Source of the DNA: Streptomyces paradoxus
Lineage (GTDB): Bacteria > Actinomycetota > Actinomycetes > Streptomycetales > Streptomycetaceae
Assembly (NCBI RefSeq): GCF_014202475.1
Contig: NZ_JACHGV010000005.1
Span: forward strand, 186,001 to 250,000
Direction: 5' to 3'
DNA: 64,000 bases
Positions 61,238 through 64,000 of the stretch are shown here, piece by piece. Position numbers and translations under genes: made by a program. The number at the start of each line of letters is the position of its first letter. Within the stretch, counting starts at the first letter, position 1. A model generated the notes under the pieces. It had not been told where the DNA came from. It ran no database searches and saw nothing but the letters and a program-made list of their open reading frames with translations.

Positions 61238-62200
61238 GTGACCACGCCGGAGACCGCCACCTCACCCTCGTCCGCGACCGCCGCCGACGCCAGCGCGTCG
61301 GCCGCGGGCCCGGGCCGGCTCGGCTCCCTCGGACCCGTGGGCCTGGTGCTCGCGGGCGGGATCTCCGTGCAGTTCGGCGGCGCCCTGGCGGTCACCCTCA
61401 TGCCCAGGGCGGGGGCGCTCGGCGTCGTGGCGCTGCGCCTGCTGGTCGCAGCCGTCGTGCTGCTCCTGGTCTGCCGCCCGCGACTGCGCGGCCACTCGCG
61501 CACCGACTGGGGCACCGTCGTCGTCTTCGGCATCACCATGGCCGCCATGAACGGCCTCTTCTACCAGGCCGTCGCCCGCATCCCGCTGGGCCCCGCGGTC
61601 ACGCTGGAGGTCCTCGGCCCGCTCGCCCTGTCGGTCTTCGCCTCCCGGCGCGCGATCAACCTCGTCTGGGCGGCACTGGCCCTCGCCGGTGTCTTCCTCC
61701 TGGGCGGGGGCGGCTTCAGCGGCCTCGACCCCACAGGGGCGGCCTTCGCCCTGGGTGCCGGTGCCATGTGGGCGGCCTACATCGTCTTCAGCGCCCGTAC
61801 GGGCCGCCGCTTCCCGCAGGCGGACGGGCTGGCGCTGGCCATGGCGGTGGGGGCGGTGCTGTTCCTGCCGCTGGGCATCGCCGAGTCGGGGACGAAGCTG
61901 CTCGACCCGGTGACGCTGGGCCTGGGTGCGGCGGTGGCCCTGCTCTCCTCGGTGCTGCCCTACACGCTCGAACTCCTCGCCCTGCGCCGCCTGCCCGCCT
62001 CCACCTTCGCGATCCTGATGAGCCTCGAACCGGCCATCGCCGCGACGGCCGGCTTCCTCATCCTCGACCAGGCCCTCAGCGCCGCCGAGGCCGCCGCGAT
62101 CGCCCTCGTCGTCGCGGCGAGCATGGGCGCGGTGCGCACCCAGGTGGGCGGCGGGCGCAAGAAGCGGGCTGCTCTGGAGAGCACTGGCATGGAGGGCTGA
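61238..62200 (+). CDS. EamA/DMT family transporter (RhtA-like)
   Basis: Membrane protein of 320 residues with ten predicted helices in two EamA repeats (GGISVQFGGALAVTLMPRAGALGVVALRLLVA; second repeat SSVLPYTLELLALRRLPASTFAILMSLEPAIAATAGFLILDQ). This matches the RhtA/YdcZ-like drug and metabolite exporters of threonine or homoserine. It reads from GTG with AGGA upstream. The gap before it holds GTGTAC-type repeats (GATGTAC and GGTGTAC at 61157-61182), possible operator half sites. Confidence 0.8.
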   Translation: MTTPETATSPSSATAADASASAAGPGRLGSLGPVGLVLAGGISVQFGGALAVTLMPRAGALGVVALRLLVAAVVLLLVCRPRLRGHSRTDWGTVVVFGITMAAMNGLFYQAVARIPLGPAVTLEVLGPLALSVFASRRAINLVWAALALAGVFLLGGGGFSGLDPTGAAFALGAGAMWAAYIVFSARTGRRFPQADGLALAMAVGAVLFLPLGIAESGTKLLDPVTLGLGAAVALLSSVLPYTLELLALRRLPASTFAILMSLEPAIAATAGFLILDQALSAAEAAAIALVVAASMGAVRTQVGGGRKKRAALESTGMEG

Positions 62201-62242
62201 GCGGCCCCGCGAGGGGAGCGGCCGCTCGTCGGCCCGGCCCGG

Positions 62243-62265
62243 TTGTCAGTGCCCGGTGCCACACT
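62243..62265 (+). promoter_or_regulatory. PafBC/RecA-NDp-like leaderless promoter
   Basis: TTGTCAGTG, eight bases, then CACACT, six bases before the ATG at 62272. It has the same spacing as at 56887 and matches the RecA-independent damage promoter except for the first -10 base. No ribosome site. Confidence 0.65.
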
Positions 62266-62271
62266 GCCCGC

Positions 62272-62874
62272 ATGACCGCACCGGACCCGAAGGCCGACCT
62301 CCTCCGCTACCTCCAGGACGCGCGTGACGCCCTGTTGTGGAAGCTCGAGGGGCTCTCCGAGTACGACATCCGCCGCCCCCTGACGCCGACCGGCACCAAT
62401 CTGCTCGGGCTGGTCAAGCACACCGCCGGAGTGGAGCTGGGGTACTTCGGCGACACCTTCGGCCGGCCCTTCTTCGACGAGGACCCGCCGCCCTGGTGGT
62501 ACACGCGGGACGCCGAGCCCAACGCCGACATGTGGGCCACCCCGGACGAGTCGCGCGAGGACATCACGGGCCTGTACCGCAGGGCGTGGGAGCACGCGGA
62601 CGGCACGATCGCGGCGCTGCCGCTGGACGCGACCGGTCGCGTCCCCTGGTGGCCCGAGGAGCGGCGCGAGACCACCCTGCACCACATCATGGTGCGCGTG
62701 ATCGCCGACACCAGCCGTCACGCCGGTCACGCCGACATCGTGCGCGAACTCATCGACGGCTCGGTCGGCCTGACCCCGGGCAAGGACAGCATGCCCCCGG
62801 GCGACCGGGCCGGGTGGGAGGCCCATCGGCGCAGGCTGGAGGAGGCGGCGAGAGAAGCGGGCGCGGCCGGCTGA
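62272..62874 (+). CDS. DinB superfamily protein (DUF664)
   Basis: Four-helix bundle protein of 200 residues. The metal-binding histidines of DinB/YfiT proteins are present: LVKHTAGVELGYF early, then TLHHIMVRVIADTSRHAGHADIVRELIDG. In actinobacteria such proteins are often thiol (mycothiol)-dependent enzymes; the founding DinB of Bacillus is induced by DNA damage. The leaderless damage-type promoter fits that name. Catalytic role unknown. Confidence 0.8.
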   Translation: MTAPDPKADLLRYLQDARDALLWKLEGLSEYDIRRPLTPTGTNLLGLVKHTAGVELGYFGDTFGRPFFDEDPPPWWYTRDAEPNADMWATPDESREDITGLYRRAWEHADGTIAALPLDATGRVPWWPEERRETTLHHIMVRVIADTSRHAGHADIVRELIDGSVGLTPGKDSMPPGDRAGWEAHRRRLEEAAREAGAAG

Positions 62875-62976
62875 GCGCCGAGGCGCCGGGCGGGTGCACG
62901 AGTGAGCCCTGGCGGGGCGCACAGTCCCGCCTGCCCCGCGACGCCCGGCGCGCTCCGCCGAGCTCTCCGCCAGCGC

Positions 62977-63025
62977 AACAATTCATGCAAGCATGCTTGA
63001 TTGTTTCTGGGGCCGCTGCCATGCT
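62977..63025 (+). promoter_or_regulatory. Operator overlapping promoter of TIGR03084 operon
   Basis: Perfect palindrome CAAGCATGCTTG (62988-62999) within outer arms AACAAT (62977-62982) and ATTGTT (63000-63005). A -35-like TTGATT (62997-63002) and a -10-like CATGCT (63020-63025) are 17 bases apart, so the palindrome overlaps the -35. It suits a TetR-type repressor, probably encoded beyond the window. Confidence 0.6.
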
Positions 63026-63077
63026 CCTCAGCACGCCGCACCACCCAGCACACCGCCGTGCCCCGAGGGGAGCGCCC

Positions 63078-63872
63078 GTGCCCGATCCGACCTCCGTGAT
63101 CGACGATCTGCGCGAGGAGAGCGAGGAACTCGACCGTCTCGTGGCCGGGTTGTCCCCGCAGCGCTGGTCGCTCCCGACCCCCGCGCCCGGCTGGACCGTG
63201 GCCCACCAGATCGCCCACCTCGCCTGGACGGACCGCTCGGCCCTGCTCGCCGTCACGGACGCCGACGGCTTCCACGCGCTGGTCGAAAAGGCCCTGGCCG
63301 CGCCGGGATCCTTCGTCGACGAGGGCGCCGAGGAGGGGGCGGGAGGCCCGCCCGGCGAGCTGCTCGCCCGGTGGCGCGGCGGCCGCACGGCACTGGAGGA
63401 GGCCCTGCGGGCCGCCCCGCCCGGCGCGCGCTTCCCCTGGTACGGCCCGCCCATGTCGGCCGCCTCCATGGCGACGGCCCGTCTCATGGAGACCTGGGCC
63501 CACGGTCAGGACGTGGCCGACGCCCTGGGTGTGGTGCGCCCACCCACCGACCGGCTGCGGCATGTGGCCTGGCTCGGGGTGCGGACCCGGGACTTCGCCT
63601 ACGGCGTGCACGGCCTCACCCCGCCCGCCGACCCCTTCCGCGTCGAACTGCGCGCCCCCTCCGGCGACCTGTGGACGTACGGCCCCGAGGACGCCCCGCA
63701 GCGCGTCACCGGACCCGCCCTCGACTTCTGCCTCCTGGTCACCCAGCGCGCCCACCGCACCGGCCTCGCCCTGCGCGCCGACGGCCCCGACGCCGACCGC
63801 TGGCTCGGCATCGCGCAGGCCTTCGCGGGACCGCCCGGCCGCGGACGCCCGCCGAAGGAGGCCGGCTCGTGA
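63078..63872 (+). CDS. TIGR03084 family protein (mycothiol-dependent isomerase-like)
   Basis: Protein of 264 residues with an N-terminal DinB-like/maleylpyruvate isomerase helical bundle. Metal-type histidines lie in GWTVAHQIAHLAWTD and TARLMETWAHGQDVADALG; the ending RAHRTGLALRADGPDADRWLGIAQAFAGPPG is typical of TIGR03084. Function is not known. It reads from GTG with AGGGGAG upstream. It heads an operon with the AtuA-like gene, in the usual actinobacterial context of acyl-CoA or terpene breakdown. Confidence 0.75.
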   Translation: MPDPTSVIDDLREESEELDRLVAGLSPQRWSLPTPAPGWTVAHQIAHLAWTDRSALLAVTDADGFHALVEKALAAPGSFVDEGAEEGAGGPPGELLARWRGGRTALEEALRAAPPGARFPWYGPPMSAASMATARLMETWAHGQDVADALGVVRPPTDRLRHVAWLGVRTRDFAYGVHGLTPPADPFRVELRAPSGDLWTYGPEDAPQRVTGPALDFCLLVTQRAHRTGLALRADGPDADRWLGIAQAFAGPPGRGRPPKEAGS

Positions 63873-63903
63873 CGCCCGAGCGCAGCGGCGAGGAGGCGGC
63901 CTC

Positions 63904-64000
63904 GTGACGACCCTCCGCATAGGCAACGCCTCCGGCTTCTACGGCGACCGCTTCGACGCGATGCGCGAGATGCTCACCGGCGGCGAACTCGACGTCCTCA
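63904..64000 (+). CDS. AtuA-like (DUF1446) protein, start only
   Basis: Only 32 codons are present before the window ends. The start TTLRIGNASGFYGDRFDAMREML is characteristic of AtuA-family proteins (acyclic terpene utilisation, DUF1446), usually encoded with acyl-CoA carboxylase genes. GTG start with GAGGAGG upstream, 31 bases after the TIGR03084 stop, so they share an operon. Confidence 0.7.
   Translation, partial: MTTLRIGNASGFYGDRFDAMREMLTGGELDVL

Noticed and set aside
1..64000. tRNA, rRNA, CRISPR arrays, phage genes or a known antiphage system
   Set aside because: I saw no cloverleaf with a CCA-type end, no regularly spaced repeats and no Cas, restriction or phage structural motifs.

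Overview
The window is high-GC actinobacterial DNA that is almost certainly Streptomyces. The evidence is GTG and TTG starts behind AGGAGG-type ribosome sites, strong third-position GC bias, a single rare TTA codon, a CebR-type operator, LAXTG sortase signals and the dispersed Streptomyces hairpin repeat near 18.15 kb. No tRNA, rRNA, CRISPR array or phage module was seen.

Left arm (0-21 kb), mostly chromosomal core-type genes: a DUF2771 lipoprotein, an MFS transporter, a DUF3027 protein with a sacsin/Hsp90-like ATPase, two tandem secreted DUF5707-like paralogues that share an upstream palindrome, a CtpE-like P-type ATPase, a methyltransferase, a DUF2530 membrane protein with an NCS2 purine permease, a ribbon-helix-helix protein, a MarR/MFS operon with a clear operator, a Uma2 protein, a GNAT acetyltransferase, RNA 2',3'-cyclic phosphodiesterase, an aldo/keto reductase, an SGNH hydrolase and an anchored propeller-like protein.

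Middle (21-45 kb): a large Wzx/Wzy-type extracellular polysaccharide locus. A leftward block carries a glutaminyl cyclase, a Wzz/BY-kinase, a DUF4012 protein and the initiating sugar transferase. A rightward block carries UDP-glucuronate decarboxylase (UDP-xylose), a WecG-type transferase, three GT4 and one GT2 glycosyltransferases, a methyltransferase, a flippase and a Wzy-like polymerase. A frameshifted relic of a further glycan gene lies inside it. A decayed IS1182-like element with readable terminal repeats and the tail of a second transposase then interrupt the locus. Beyond it lie a TylF-like methyltransferase, GDP-mannose 4,6-dehydratase, another methyltransferase, GDP-L-fucose synthase, a LAXTG-anchored surface protein and a low-molecular-weight tyrosine phosphatase, the plausible partner of the BY-kinase. 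GC content is visibly lower from about 29.8 to 37 kb, which fits acquisition of that part.

Right arm (45-64 kb): a secreted GH5-CBM2 cellulase under a perfect CebR box and with a TTA codon, a secreted tripeptidyl-aminopeptidase-like hydrolase, a SUMF1-fold protein, serC, a GH32-type gene divergent from a LacI-SBP-permease-permease sugar import operon that has no ATPase of its own, a fused GlcD/GlcF-type FAD/Fe-S dehydrogenase, a FemAB-family protein, an EamA transporter, a DinB protein, a TIGR03084 protein and the start of an AtuA-like gene. The dehydrogenase and DinB genes share a leaderless promoter that matches the mycobacterial RecA-independent (PafBC) DNA-damage consensus.
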